Shown here in pieces: positions 33,605 to 42,873 of a stretch of 51,281 nucleotides of DNA. Source of the stretch: Pseudoflavonifractor phocaeensis (GTDB taxonomy: Bacteria > Bacillota > Clostridia > Oscillospirales > Oscillospiraceae); contig NZ_JACJLC010000016.1 of assembly GCF_016901955.1 (NCBI RefSeq), positions 1-51,281 on the forward strand. Direction: 5' to 3'. The notes below the pieces were generated by a model, which did not search any database, was not told the DNA's origin, and was given only the letters and a program-made list of their open reading frames with translations. Each line of letters begins with the position of its first letter. Within the stretch, counting starts at the first letter, position 1. A program made the position numbers and the translations under genes.

Positions 33605-35247
33605 TCCAATCCCTCCAGTACGGCCCGGATGGCCTTGGCGGCCCGGGCGGTGCGTGCGTGGTCATCGCCCCGTCCGGCTACCCCGGCCACAATATTCTCC
33701 CCGGTGCACACCGCCGGGAAAAAGAAGGTGCACTCGTCGGGGGCGTCAGCCACACTGACAGGGATGCCCAGCGCCCGGGCCTCCTCCCCCACCGCCCGGT
33801 TGACGCTCCGATCGTCGGTGGCGGCCACCGCCAGCACCGCCCCGGCCAGATCGCCGGGGGAGTAGGGCCGCTGCTGCCAGTGTATGTGTCCGTCCAGGGG
33901 TTTACAACAGGGGGCAATGAGAGTAACCTCCGCCCCGAACCGGGCCAGCACTCCAGCCCGCCGGCAGGCCACCGCCCCGCCGCCGATGATGACGGCCTTT
34001 TTCCCCATCACGTCGATGAACAGTGGAAAACGGAAGGGCCGCTCCTCGGGCATAGCCCACCGGGGCTTTGCCGCGGTATGGACTTCGATCTTCTCGGCGC
34101 AGCGGGCGATGTCCTCCGGGGTGAAGTTCTCCTTCAGTCCCCCCGCCAGCAGATCCACCGCCCGGCTCACCGCCAGCTCCACCAGATCCCGGGCCTCGGG
34201 GCCCTCCAGGTCAGTGGACATCACTCGGGCGGCCACCGCCTGCTTCACCCGCTCCAGGCCGGGCAAACAGTTTTTGTAGTTCTCCCACTGGGCCAGCCGG
34301 TCCAGGTATTTTTCCACAATGTCCGCCGCCTCTGTGGGGATCTCCCGGCTGGCGGTCACCCCCAGGTCGTCCACGTTGTACAGGGTGAAACCGGGCAGCT
34401 CCCCCACCCCCGGCTCGATGTCCCGGGGGATGGCAAGGTCGGCCAGCACCTTTGGTGGATGGGCCAGCTGGGCCAGAGCGTCAGCCACCACGGTGTAGTG
34501 GGGGCTGGTGGTGGCGGAGAGCACCAGGTCCATCCCCTCCATGGCCTCGTAGCGATTCTCATAGGGGGTGACGGCGCAGCCCGGCGGCACCACCGTCTCC
34601 CCGTGGTGGTAGCTGCGCAGGGTGATGGTCACCGCCGCCCCCCGCTGGCGGAGCAGGGAGGCGGCCAGCCGGCCCATCTCCCCGTTGCCGATGACCAGGG
34701 CCCGCTTCCCCGTCAGCCCCCCCAAATGGGCGGATAACCGCTCCACTCCGCTCTGGGCGGCCGACCGGGGCACGCCGGTGAGACGCACCTTGCTTTTGAT
34801 CTCCTTTCCGGCGGCGGCGGCGTTGCGGAAGAGGGTCTCCAGCACCCCGTCGGCGGCCTCCACCTCCCGGGCGGCCTGGACGGCGGCCTTGACCTGGGTG
34901 ACGATCTGGTCCTCCCCCCAGATCTGGGAGCGCAGCCCCCCGGCCACCTCCATGAGATGGCGGGCGGCCTCCTCCCCCCGGCGGGTGACGAAGGCGGGAG
35001 CAAAGGACTCATATCCCACGCCAGCCAACTGACACAGCAGCCGGTCGGGAGCAGGGGCCTCCTCCCCTGTCCAGGACAGGTAGAGCTCGGTACGGTTGCA
35101 GGTGGACAGCAGCACGCACCCCGCCACCCCCGGCTGGCGGCGCAGCCGCCGGTCCAGCTCCAGTACCTGGCTGCGGGTGAAGGACAGGGCCTCCCGCAGA
35201 TGGATGGGGGCACGGTGCCAGTCCAGGCCGGACATGATCAGCTTCAA
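33601..35247 (-). CDS. hemA: Fused glutamyl-tRNA reductase / precorrin-2 dehydrogenase
   Basis: 548 aa from a TTG at 35247 that overlaps the cbiL stop (TTGA); 'MKLIMSGLDWHRAPIHLREALSF' aligns with the usual HemA start. Catalytic C50 in LSTCNRTE, NADPH fold 'ALVIGNGEMGRLAASLL', dimerisation helices to about 400. From residue 407 a second Rossmann domain 'FPLFIDVMGKKAVIIGGGAVACRRAG' matches SirC/Met8/CysG-B, which oxidises precorrin-2 to sirohydrochlorin. This part is only 142 aa, shorter than free-standing SirC (about 200), so it lacks most of the C-terminal domain. The fusion joins the first pathway step with the step before cobalt insertion. Confidence 0.95.
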   Translation of the reverse strand: MKLIMSGLDWHRAPIHLREALSFTRSQVLELDRRLRRQPGVAGCVLLSTCNRTELYLSWTGEEAPAPDRLLCQLAGVGYESFAPAFVTRRGEEAARHLMEVAGGLRSQIWGEDQIVTQVKAAVQAAREVEAADGVLETLFRNAAAAGKEIKSKVRLTGVPRSAAQSGVERLSAHLGGLTGKRALVIGNGEMGRLAASLLRQRGAAVTITLRSYHHGETVVPPGCAVTPYENRYEAMEGMDLVLSATTSPHYTVVADALAQLAHPPKVLADLAIPRDIEPGVGELPGFTLYNVDDLGVTASREIPTEAADIVEKYLDRLAQWENYKNCLPGLERVKQAVAARVMSTDLEGPEARDLVELAVSRAVDLLAGGLKENFTPEDIARCAEKIEVHTAAKPRWAMPEERPFRFPLFIDVMGKKAVIIGGGAVACRRAGVLARFGAEVTLIAPCCKPLDGHIHWQQRPYSPGDLAGAVLAVAATDDRSVNRAVGEEARALGIPVSVADAPDECTFFFPAVCTGENIVAGVAGRGDDHARTARAAKAIRAVLEGLE

Positions 35248-35936
35248 GCCTCTTCCCCCCTCTTGACCAATACCACGGAAAAGTAGCCGCTGCCCTCCTC
35301 CAGGTCGGCGAATCTAGGGCACACCAGCTCCCCCTCCATGCCGCAGTTGGCCACCAGGGAGGCACGGTCCAGCAGGCCGTGGACGGCCAGGGTGTCCTTC
35401 AGGGCCCCGATCTCCCGCCCCGCCTTCATGAACACCAGGTTGGCGTCCACCTCCAGGCAGTCGGACACATCCTTGTGGGAGGCGGGGACGATGAGCAGCC
35501 GCTCACTCTTCTCGCACAGGGCGGTGTTCAGCCGGGCGGCCACGGCACAGAAGGAGGGAACCCCGGGGATGATCTGGGCGTCATACCCCCGGGCCGCCAC
35601 CTTTTTGTGGAGGTAGAGATAGGTAGAGTACACCGTGGGGTCCCCCAAGGTGATGAAGGCCACGTCCTTCCCCCGGTCCAGGGCGGCGCACACCCGGTCG
35701 GCGTTCTGTTCGTAGGCAGCGTCCAGGGCGGCGTGATCCCGCACCATGGGGGCATCGCAGGTCAGCAGCTCCTTGCCCTCCGCCAGCTCACCCACGATGT
35801 GCAGGGCGGTCTTTTCCTCCCGGCCGGCGTCGGGCACCGCCAGCACCGGGCAGGCCCGGATGATCCGCTCCGCCTTTTTGGTGATGAGCTCCGGGTCCCC
35901 GGGGCCCACTCCCACGCCGTACAGTGTTCCGCTCAT
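35244..35936 (-). CDS. cbiL: Precorrin-2 / cobalt-factor II C20-methyltransferase
   Basis: 230 aa. SAM-dependent tetrapyrrole methylase fold: 'GVGVGPGDPELITKKAERII', 'FITLGDPTVYSTYLYL', 'IPGVPSFCAVAARLNTAL'. With CbiK present, the anaerobic (cobalt-early) substrate is expected. ATGA overlap with cbiO; TTGA overlap with hemA. Confidence 0.95.
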   Translation of the reverse strand: MSGTLYGVGVGPGDPELITKKAERIIRACPVLAVPDAGREEKTALHIVGELAEGKELLTCDAPMVRDHAALDAAYEQNADRVCAALDRGKDVAFITLGDPTVYSTYLYLHKKVAARGYDAQIIPGVPSFCAVAARLNTALCEKSERLLIVPASHKDVSDCLEVDANLVFMKAGREIGALKDTLAVHGLLDRASLVANCGMEGELVCPRFADLEEGSGYFSVVLVKRGEEA

Positions 35937-36784
35937 ACTGTCTCCTCCTTGAGTAACCGTAAAATCTCCCGCCGGGCCGCCCCGATGGTGGCGGCGGAGC
36001 CGTCGGCGTCCAGGCCGTCCACGTCCCGCAGCACCTCCATCAGGTGGGCGATCCGGGGCAGCCGCAGGTGGTTGGCACGCAGGGCCGCCGGGTCGGAGAT
36101 CAGCTCCTCCGGCGTACCCGCCAGCAGCACCTTCCCCTCCCCCAGCAGATAGGCGTAGTCGCAGTACAGGGGCACGATGTCCATATCATGGGTGGCGATG
36201 AGGATGGTCATGCCCAGGCTGTCCCGCAGTCCGGCCAGCAGGCCCATGATGTCGCTGACCCCCTGGGGGTCCAGACCTGCGGTGGGCTCGTCCAGGATGA
36301 GTACCTCCGGCTCCATGACCAGCACCCCGGCGATGGCCACCCGCTTTTTCTGGCCGTAGGACAGGGCGTGGGTGGGTTTGTCCCGGAGTGCGGACACCCC
36401 GGTGCGCGCCATGGCCTCCTCCACCCGGCGGGCCACCTCCTCCCTGGGCAAACCCAGGTTCACCGCCCCAAAGGAGATATCCCGGTACACGTCGGCGGAG
36501 AAGAGCTGGTCGTCCGGGTCCTGGAACACGATGCCCACCTGCCGCCGCAGCTCCAGCAGGCCCTTTTTATCATAGCGTACTGGCTCTCCATCCAGCAGCA
36601 CCTGGCCGCTGCCGGGGGTGAGCACCCCGTTGAGGTTGAGAAACAGAGTGGACTTCCCCGCCCCGTTGGCCCCCAGGATGCCGGTGATGGTGCCCCGCTC
36701 CGCCCCCAGGGTGATGTGGTCCAGGGCCATGGTGCCGTCCTCATAGGTATAGCACAGCTCTTTTGTCTCGATCAAGGGATTCAC
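35933..36784 (-). CDS. cbiO: Cobalt ECF transporter ATPase CbiO
   Basis: 283 aa from the GTG at 36784, which overlaps the cbiQ stop (GTGA). Walker A GANGAGKST (38-46), signature LSYGQKKR, Walker B VLILDEPTAGLD, H-loop 'IATHDMD'. It energises the CbiMNQO cobalt importer. A much longer open frame reaches into cbiQ but is a shadow. Confidence 0.96.
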   Translation of the reverse strand: MNPLIETKELCYTYEDGTMALDHITLGAERGTITGILGANGAGKSTLFLNLNGVLTPGSGQVLLDGEPVRYDKKGLLELRRQVGIVFQDPDDQLFSADVYRDISFGAVNLGLPREEVARRVEEAMARTGVSALRDKPTHALSYGQKKRVAIAGVLVMEPEVLILDEPTAGLDPQGVSDIMGLLAGLRDSLGMTILIATHDMDIVPLYCDYAYLLGEGKVLLAGTPEELISDPAALRANHLRLPRIAHLMEVLRDVDGLDADGSAATIGAARREILRLLKEETV

Positions 36785-37560
36785 GCTACCGCCATCCTTT
36801 CCAACAGCCAGATCCCCAGCTGGCCCGCCGTCACCAGGGCGGTGAGGGGGAGCAGCCCCCACCCGGGCCGATATGCATCCGTCAGGGTGGACAGGCTGCC
36901 GGTATAGCCCCGGGACTCCAGGGCGGTGTAGATCCGGTCTGCCTTCCGCCAGGCCCGGAGGAACACCATGGAGGCCAGTGTGCCCAGGGAGGACAGGGAC
37001 CGCCGCAGGCCCACATAGCCCAGCCGGGACTGCTGGGCCACCCGGATGTTGGCCGCCGTCTCCCACAGGACAAAGATAAACCGGTAAATCAGCTCCATCA
37101 GCTCCACCATCAGCCGGGGCACATGGAGCCGTTCCAGGGCCATGTTCAGGTCGGTGACCGGGGTATTGAGGGCCAGAAAGTACATACACCCCACGGCTCC
37201 CAGGGCCTTGCAGAAGATCCGCGCACCCAGCAGCAGCCCCTCCGCCGTCACGCCCCACAGCCGCCCTCCCACCGGGATGGCGGCCAGCACAGGGGTGTCC
37301 GGGGGGTGGCTGCCCACCATGATGGTCAGGCAGCCCACCACCAGAAATACCAGGGGGACCTTTAAAAAACGAAGAAACACCCGGGGCGGCAGTCCACCCA
37401 GGGCAGTGACCAGCACTCCCATAACGGCCAGGGTGGCCAGCCCCACCGCCACACTGTCGCAGCACAGGCAGACCACCAGGGCTACCGCCGTCAGCAGCAG
37501 CTTGGGCAGGGGAGATACCCGCCGCAGACGGGACTGATAGGCGTAGCGGTCGGTGCCCAT
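36781..37560 (-). CDS. cbiQ: Cobalt ECF transporter T component CbiQ
   Basis: 259 aa from ATG 37560, 1 nt after the cbiN stop. Hydrophobic, with about five membrane helices. The two coupling-helix motifs that contact CbiO are visible as 'AWRKADRIYTALESRGYTG' (A-R-G type) and the preceding 'AQQSRLGYVG'. It couples ATP hydrolysis to the CbiMN substrate unit. Confidence 0.94.
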   Translation of the reverse strand: MGTDRYAYQSRLRRVSPLPKLLLTAVALVVCLCCDSVAVGLATLAVMGVLVTALGGLPPRVFLRFLKVPLVFLVVGCLTIMVGSHPPDTPVLAAIPVGGRLWGVTAEGLLLGARIFCKALGAVGCMYFLALNTPVTDLNMALERLHVPRLMVELMELIYRFIFVLWETAANIRVAQQSRLGYVGLRRSLSSLGTLASMVFLRAWRKADRIYTALESRGYTGSLSTLTDAYRPGWGLLPLTALVTAGQLGIWLLERMAVA

Positions 37561-37561
37561 A

Positions 37562-37852
37562 TCAGTCCTGCCCTTTCCGGTCGGACTTTTTGGTGATGCG
37601 GCCCAGCACGAAGCCCACAACCCCCGCCCCAATGGCGGCCTGGAGGGCAAAGAGCAGGGACTCCACCTCCCCGCTGGCGGGCTCCAGGATAGGCTGGAAC
37701 CAGGGCTCGTAGCCGGGGTTCAGCTCGGTGATGGCCTCCTCGGCCTGGCCGTCCGCCCCGCCGAACTCGGCGTTGGGCAGCAGCCACAGGGGAACCGCGG
37801 CGATGACCACCACCAGCAGGAGCAAAATCAGGTTTTTCTGCCAAACTTTCAT
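37562..37852 (-). CDS. cbiN: Cobalt transport protein CbiN
   Basis: 96 aa from ATG 37852, with AAGGAGGG upstream. Two membrane helices (about 6-25 and 70-88) flank a loop with 'FGGADGQAEEAITELNPGYEPWFQPILEPASGEVESLLFALQAAIGAG', the diagnostic CbiN sequence. It helps CbiM load cobalt. Confidence 0.96.
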   Translation of the reverse strand: MKVWQKNLILLLLVVVIAAVPLWLLPNAEFGGADGQAEEAITELNPGYEPWFQPILEPASGEVESLLFALQAAIGAGVVGFVLGRITKKSDRKGQD

Positions 37853-37865
37853 ACCAGTTCCCTCC

Positions 37866-38582
37866 TTACAGCACCGCCAGCTGGCGCAGCTCGTCCTTGC
37901 TGTACTTTTCCAGCACGTTGAAGATGACCACGGTGAGCAGCCCCTCGGCAATGGCCAGCGGGATCTGGGTAACGGCGAAAATGGCCAGGAACTTCACCAT
38001 GCCCCCGTTAATGACGCCCAGCTGCACCGAGGTGACCACATAGGTAAACAGATCTCCCAGAGCAGCGGCGGCAAACACCGCCACTGCAGCGGGGGCTTTG
38101 ACCTTCCGCAGCAGCTGATAGACCAGCCAGGCCAGGATGGGCCCGGCGATGGCCATGGAAAACAGGTTGGCCCCCAGAGTGGTAAGGCCCCCGTGGGCCA
38201 GCAGCAGAGCCTGGAACAGCAGCACGATGAGCCCCAGCACCGCCATGGTCATGGGCCCGAAGAGGATGGCCCCCAGGCCCACACCAGTGGGGTGAGAGCA
38301 GGAGCCGTTGAAGGAGGGCAGCTTCAGGGCGGAGAGCACGAAGGCGAAGGCCCCGCACATGGCCAGCAGGATTTTGGCCCTGGGGGCCTGCTCCACCTTC
38401 CTTTTGATGGCAAAGAAGCCGGCCACCACAAAGGGGACGCACACCGCGCCCCAGCCGATGGCCCAGGGTACGGGCAGCATACCCTCGGCGATGTGCATGG
38501 CGGAGGCACTCATGGTGGTGAGCCCCAGCAGGGCGATGAGCAAGGCCATGGCCCGTGCCGTCCGGACAGTGGTTTGTTTCAT
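37866..38582 (-). CDS. cbiM: Cobalt ECF transporter S component CbiM
   Basis: 238 aa. A signal-peptide-like N-terminus (1-28) is followed by MHIAEGMLP (29-37). After cleavage the Met-His N-terminus inserts into the channel and helps bind the metal, as known for CbiM/NikM. '[21 protein letters not shown]' is conserved. RBS AAAGGATGAG. It is directly below the cobalamin riboswitch, so cobalt uptake and every gene after it can be shut off when cobalamin is plentiful. Confidence 0.97.
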   Translation of the reverse strand: MKQTTVRTARAMALLIALLGLTTMSASAMHIAEGMLPVPWAIGWGAVCVPFVVAGFFAIKRKVEQAPRAKILLAMCGAFAFVLSALKLPSFNGSCSHPTGVGLGAILFGPMTMAVLGLIVLLFQALLLAHGGLTTLGANLFSMAIAGPILAWLVYQLLRKVKAPAAVAVFAAAALGDLFTYVVTSVQLGVINGGMVKFLAIFAVTQIPLAIAEGLLTVVIFNVLEKYSKDELRQLAVL

Positions 38583-38639
38583 ACAGTCTCATCCTTTCCT
38601 ATCACTCGTAGGCTGATGGGTTCCACCGGGCAAGGTTTT

Positions 38640-38775
38640 CCGGCTTGAGCCTCTCTGCCGCCACGCGTCTTCCCGGGTCTCCCCAGTGACATAGTGCCCG
38701 GCGGCTCTTCTCTTACGGCAGCGGGACTGCGCGGGAGTTCCACCCGACTTCCCTTTTCCCGGCTATATCTATGAT
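38640..38775 (-). promoter_or_regulatory. Cobalamin riboswitch
   Basis: In the 201-nt gap between cbiK and cbiM, the minus strand carries the class I cobalamin aptamer pieces in order: GGGAAGTCGGGTGGAACTCC, then GCAGTCCCGCTGCCGTAA (about 38713-38730), and the B12 box around CACTGGGGAGACCCGGGAAGACG (about 38668-38690). Pairing arms such as GCCGCC/GGCGGC are visible. The expression platform before the cbiM ribosome site was not resolved. It controls cbiMNQO-cbiL-hemACDBL and lies in the middle of the operon. Confidence 0.93.
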
Positions 38776-38783
38776 AAACAGGC

Positions 38784-39560
38784 TTACGCCTGGGCCTGTC
38801 TGGCGTGGGACACAAACAGCGCCCGCACCTGGGGGTACTCCCCCAGGCCGGTGAGGACGCACTCCACCTCATAGCCCTGCCCCTCCAGGATGCGCTTCCA
38901 GGAGTCCTCCTCCCCCGCCAGGTCGTTTTTGGCGTGGTCGCCGGCCACCGTCATCAGAGGCCTTAGCTCCACCCGCTTCACCTGGGGCCGCTCCTCCAGC
39001 CGCCGGAGGACGGCGGCAAAGTCGGGGTAGCCCTCCACGGTGCCCACAATAACGTCGGGCCGTCTCAGATCATGAAAGGCGTACTCCATCAGGGCGTAGG
39101 CGGAATTGGCCTGGTGCTCCGAGCCATGGCCCATATACACCACCGCCCGGTCCTCCTGCTGGGGCGGCAGCACCTCCAGCAGGGCCCGGCCCAGGGCCAG
39201 ATAGTCCTCCGCCGCCGTCAGCAGGGGCGCTCCGATGGTCAGCCGGTCAAATGTTTCCCGGTATGGCTCGGCCTGGGCCATCAGCTTGTGGTACTCGTCT
39301 CCGTTCATGATGTGGGTGGGCTGGAGCAGGATATCCGTGTACCCTTCTCCCGCCAGCCGCTCCAGGGCGGCGGGCACATTGTCCATGTCCACCCCCCGCT
39401 CCCTCCACCGGCGGAGGATCATTCCGCTGGTGAAAGCCCGGCGCAGAGTACGCTCCGGAAATGCGGCTTCCAGATCGGCCTCGATGGCGGCGATATTCTT
39501 TTCCAACGTATCAGCGTAGCTGGTGCCGAAAGACACCGCCAGCAGGGCTTTTCGTTCCAT
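38784..39560 (-). CDS. cbiK: Sirohydrochlorin cobaltochelatase (anaerobic type)
   Basis: 258 aa from ATG 39560, with CAGGAGGAAACACC upstream. It inserts Co2+ into sirohydrochlorin. The histidines that bind metal sit in 'YMGHGSEHQANSAY' and 'TVAGDHAKNDLAGEE'; 'LAVSFGTSYADT' is the family start. This enzyme marks the pathway as anaerobic. No signal peptide, so cytosolic. Last gene before the riboswitch. Confidence 0.96.
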   Translation of the reverse strand: MERKALLAVSFGTSYADTLEKNIAAIEADLEAAFPERTLRRAFTSGMILRRWRERGVDMDNVPAALERLAGEGYTDILLQPTHIMNGDEYHKLMAQAEPYRETFDRLTIGAPLLTAAEDYLALGRALLEVLPPQQEDRAVVYMGHGSEHQANSAYALMEYAFHDLRRPDVIVGTVEGYPDFAAVLRRLEERPQVKRVELRPLMTVAGDHAKNDLAGEEDSWKRILEGQGYEVECVLTGLGEYPQVRALFVSHARQAQA

Positions 39561-39577
39561 GGTGTTTCCTCCTGTGT

Positions 39578-40225
39578 TCATTCACGGGCGTTGCCGCTGG
39601 CCTGGTAGAGCAGGGCGTTGCAGATGGCGGCGGCGATGTTGCTCCCTCCCTTGCGGCCCCGGGCCACGATATGGGGCACGTCCATGGACAGCAACAGCTC
39701 CTTACTCTCCACCACGTTCACAAACCCTACTGGCACCCCGATCACCAGGGCAGGACGGAATTTCCCCTCATCCATCAGCTCACAAGCCCGCACCAGGGCG
39801 GTGGGAGCGTTGCCAACGGCTAGGATCACCGGCCCCTCCAGCGCCGCCGCCCGCTCCATGGACACGGTGGCCCTCGTCTCTCCCCGCGCTTTGGCCTCCG
39901 CCGCCACGTCCGGGTCGGACATAAAGCACACCGCTCTCCCGCCGAACTTCTCCAGCACCCTTTTATTAATGCCGGAGAAGGCCATCTGGGTGTCGGTAAC
40001 GATGGTACAGCTCTCCTTGATTGCGGCGATGCCTTTTGCCACCGCGTCAGCGGAAAACACCAGGTTATCGGCGTAATCGAAGTCGGCACTGGTATGGATG
40101 GCCCGTTTGATGACGGGCAGCTGTTCGGGGGAAAATACCCGTTCTCCCAACTCCTGGGCAATGAGCTCCATGCTCCGGGCCTCAATGTCAGCGGGTGCCA
40201 CCCGCTGCAGGTGGATCTTTTTCAT
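39578..40225 (-). CDS. cbiC: Cobalt-precorrin-8 methylmutase
   Basis: 215 aa. It moves a methyl group from C11 to C12 to give cobyrinate. Conserved parts are 'RAIHTSADFDYADNLVFSADAV', 'IVTDTQMAFSGINK', 'GNAPTALVRACELMDEG' and 'VGFVNVVESKELL'. The active-site histidine lies in the first motif. RBS AAGGAGAG upstream. A 64-bp REP-like element separates it from cbiP. Confidence 0.97.
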   Translation of the reverse strand: MKKIHLQRVAPADIEARSMELIAQELGERVFSPEQLPVIKRAIHTSADFDYADNLVFSADAVAKGIAAIKESCTIVTDTQMAFSGINKRVLEKFGGRAVCFMSDPDVAAEAKARGETRATVSMERAAALEGPVILAVGNAPTALVRACELMDEGKFRPALVIGVPVGFVNVVESKELLLSMDVPHIVARGRKGGSNIAAAICNALLYQASGNARE

Positions 40226-40245
40226 GGTCGTATCTCTCCTTGTGA

Positions 40246-40309
40246 GGGCGGGTCTGGGACCCGCCCCTACGGGTATATGGGGCGGTAGGGGCGGGTCCCA
40301 GACCCGCCC
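40246..40309. repeat. REP-like inverted repeat, 25-bp arms
   Basis: Arms 40246-40270 and 40285-40309 are perfect inverted copies with a 14-nt loop. Each arm is itself a hairpin (GGGCGGGTC-TGG-GACCCGCCC). It fills the cbiP-cbiC gap and could stabilise mRNA or attenuate transcription. A related half-element is at 8260-8283. Confidence 0.85.
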
Positions 40310-40313
40310 ACCG

Positions 40314-41810
40314 TCATTCCTCCCCGTTCAGAATCCGGTAAATCTGTTCCATATCCAGACTGGCCCGCAGGCCCGCCGCCAGCTTGTCATACTGGAGCTG
40401 GGCATAGGCCTGCCAGTCCACGCTGGCAGCCTGCCGGTCCATGCCCTTGGCCCGCAGCAGGCAGTTCACCAGGGCGGCGGCGCACTCGGCCTTGTCAAAG
40501 ATGCCGTGGACATAGCAGCCCCACACGTTTCCGGCGGCCAGGCCGTCGGTGTGGGCCGCCCCGTTCTGGTCGGTAAAGCTCATCAGAGGGGCTGCGATAC
40601 TGCTGGTACGGCCCATGTGGATCTCGTACCCCTCAAAGGAGACGCCTTCCATCTCCCCGAACATCCCCGCCGGAGCCCGGAAGCGCCCGGCCACCTGAGT
40701 GCGGGTCTTTTCCCCCTGAAAGACGGTATCCGCGGGCAGCAAGCCCAGGCCCTTCAGGGTACCGCCGCTCTCCACCCCCTCAGGATCGGAGACTGCGTCC
40801 CCCAGCATCTGATAGCCGCCGCAGATGCCTACCACCGCTCCGCCTTTGGCGGCGTGCTTCAAAATGCCCCCCTCCAAGCCGCTCTGCCGCAGCCAGCGCA
40901 GATCGTCCATGGTGTTCTTGGTACCGGGGAGGATCACCAAATCCGGGTTCCCCAGCTCCTTCACGCTCCCCACATACCGGAGGGTGACCTCGTCCATGCG
41001 CTCCAGGGGATTGAAGTCGGTAAAATTACTGAGCCGGGGCAGGCGGATGACGGCGATATCCACCAGACCCACCTTGCCGGTCTTGGACAGGCGGCTGGAC
41101 AGGGAATCCTCGTCGTCCACGTCCACGTCCAGCATGGGCACCACGCCCAGCACCGGCTTGCCGGTCAACTCCTCCAACTGACCCAAGCCAGGGCGAAGAA
41201 TATCCATATCTCCCCGAAATTTGTTAATAATGAGGCCACGGATCAAGTCCTGCTCGTCCGGTTCCAACAGCTTTACCGTACCGTAGAGGGAGGCGAACAC
41301 GCCCCCCCGATCAATGTCCCCACACAGCAGCACCGGGGCATGGGCCCGCTTGGCCATGCCCATGTTGACAATGTCGTCCTGCCGCAGGTTGATCTCCGCC
41401 GGGCTGCCCGCCCCCTCAATGACAATGATATCGTACTCCGCCGCCAGAGATTCATAGGCAGCCATCACCTCGGGAATGAGGGTCTTGCGGTAGTGGAAGT
41501 ACTCCCCCGCCGGCATAGTACCCCTGGGCACCCCGTTCACGATCACCTGGGAGCCCACATTGCTGGTGGGCTTGAGCAGGATGGGGTTCATCCGGGCGTC
41601 GGGCGCCACCCCGGCGGCCTCGGCCTGCACCACCTGAGCCCGGCCCATCTCCAGCCCGTCGGGGGTAATGGCGGAGTTTAGGGCCATGTTCTGGGACTTG
41701 AAGGGGGCCACCTTATAGCCGTCCTGCTTAAAGATACGGCACAAGCCCGCTGCCAGCAGGGATTTGCCCGCGTTGGAGGCGGTACCCTGGAGCATGATCG
41801 CCTTCGCCAT
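40314..41810 (-). CDS. cbiP: Cobyric acid synthase
   Basis: 498 aa from ATG 41810, whose A is shared with the cobD stop (TGATG). It amidates four side chains of adenosylcobyrinate diamide. N-terminal ATPase '[20 protein letters not shown]', '[14 protein letters not shown]', then a class I glutamine amidotransferase with nucleophile Cys in '[12 protein letters not shown]' and histidine in 'GCYVHGIFD'. Confidence 0.97.
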   Translation of the reverse strand: MAKAIMLQGTASNAGKSLLAAGLCRIFKQDGYKVAPFKSQNMALNSAITPDGLEMGRAQVVQAEAAGVAPDARMNPILLKPTSNVGSQVIVNGVPRGTMPAGEYFHYRKTLIPEVMAAYESLAAEYDIIVIEGAGSPAEINLRQDDIVNMGMAKRAHAPVLLCGDIDRGGVFASLYGTVKLLEPDEQDLIRGLIINKFRGDMDILRPGLGQLEELTGKPVLGVVPMLDVDVDDEDSLSSRLSKTGKVGLVDIAVIRLPRLSNFTDFNPLERMDEVTLRYVGSVKELGNPDLVILPGTKNTMDDLRWLRQSGLEGGILKHAAKGGAVVGICGGYQMLGDAVSDPEGVESGGTLKGLGLLPADTVFQGEKTRTQVAGRFRAPAGMFGEMEGVSFEGYEIHMGRTSSIAAPLMSFTDQNGAAHTDGLAAGNVWGCYVHGIFDKAECAAALVNCLLRAKGMDRQAASVDWQAYAQLQYDKLAAGLRASLDMEQIYRILNGEE

Positions 41811-42859
41811 CACAGCACCTCTTTCAGGGCGGTCAGCAGCCGCCGGTTCTCTTCCCCGCTTCGTACACACACCCGGTACCAATCGGGGCCCAGGTTCTGG
41901 TAGTTGCCGCAGGCCCGGATCAAAACACCCTTTCGGATCAGCCTTTCCTTTAGATCCGTTACCTTTTCAACCCGGAACAGCAGGTAGTTGGCCTGGGATG
42001 GCGCCACGGCGCATCCCAGGTCCGTCAGCTCCGCCGCCAGGAGGGGCCGCTCCCGCGCCACCAGGGTCCGGGCCTGTTCCGGCCAGCTGGGGCAGAGGGT
42101 AAAGGCGGCCATCCCCGCCGCCTGAGCGGGGGCCGACACGCTCCAGGGCTGAGCAAATCTGCTCAGCCGCTCCAGCAGGTCGGGATCCGCCGATAGACCG
42201 TAGCCCAGCCGCAGCCCCGCCATTGCATAGCTCTTGGTAAAGGCCCGCAGCAGAAACAGCTTGGGGAATTTTGTCAAATAAGGAGCCAGCCCGTTCCCAC
42301 CCCCGTCGGCCAGGGGAAGAAAGCACTCGTCCACCGCCAAAACAGCCCCCACCCTTTGGCACCGCTCCGCCGCCGCCAGCAGCAGCTTCTGGGGAACAAG
42401 CCGCCCGGTGGGATTATTGGGGGTGCACAGAAACACCAGCTCCATACCGGGTGTGATGGCTTCCAGAATCTCCTCGTCCAGGTCAAAATCCCGGGCTCCA
42501 TCCAGGGCATACCGCTCCACCTGACAGTCCACGCAGGCCAGGGCCCCCTCATACTCGGAAAAGGTGGGGGCGGTGACCAGGGCGCGCCGGGGCCGGAGCG
42601 CAAAGGCCAGCCGGAAGATGAGATCGGCAGCCCCATTGCCGCAGAGGATTTGTTCCTCCCACACCCCGTCGTGGGCGGCGATGGCCCGTCTCAGATGGCG
42701 GCACAGTGGGTCGGGATAGGGGGCAAAGTGGGCCGCCGCCGCCGCCCGCCCCACCGCCGGAGGCATGCCCAGGGGATTTAAGTTGGTGGAAAAATCCAAC
42801 ACCGCCCCGCCATAACCGGCCTGGGCGGAGAACAGATCCCCACCGTGGACGTATTCCAT
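41810..42859 (-). CDS. cobD: Threonine-phosphate decarboxylase (CobD type)
   Basis: 349 aa from ATG 42859, with AAAGGAGGAACAAACC upstream; the open frame extends about 108 codons further but only as a shadow of cbiB. PLP fold-type I aminotransferase-like: '[16 protein letters not shown]', '[17 protein letters not shown]', '[11 protein letters not shown]' and PLP lysine in '[17 protein letters not shown]'. It makes the aminopropanol phosphate linker of cobalamin. It lies beside cbiB, which uses the product. Confidence 0.94.
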   Translation of the reverse strand: MEYVHGGDLFSAQAGYGGAVLDFSTNLNPLGMPPAVGRAAAAAHFAPYPDPLCRHLRRAIAAHDGVWEEQILCGNGAADLIFRLAFALRPRRALVTAPTFSEYEGALACVDCQVERYALDGARDFDLDEEILEAITPGMELVFLCTPNNPTGRLVPQKLLLAAAERCQRVGAVLAVDECFLPLADGGGNGLAPYLTKFPKLFLLRAFTKSYAMAGLRLGYGLSADPDLLERLSRFAQPWSVSAPAQAAGMAAFTLCPSWPEQARTLVARERPLLAAELTDLGCAVAPSQANYLLFRVEKVTDLKERLIRKGVLIRACGNYQNLGPDWYRVCVRSGEENRRLLTALKEVL

Positions 42860-42873
42860 GGTTTGTTCCTCCT

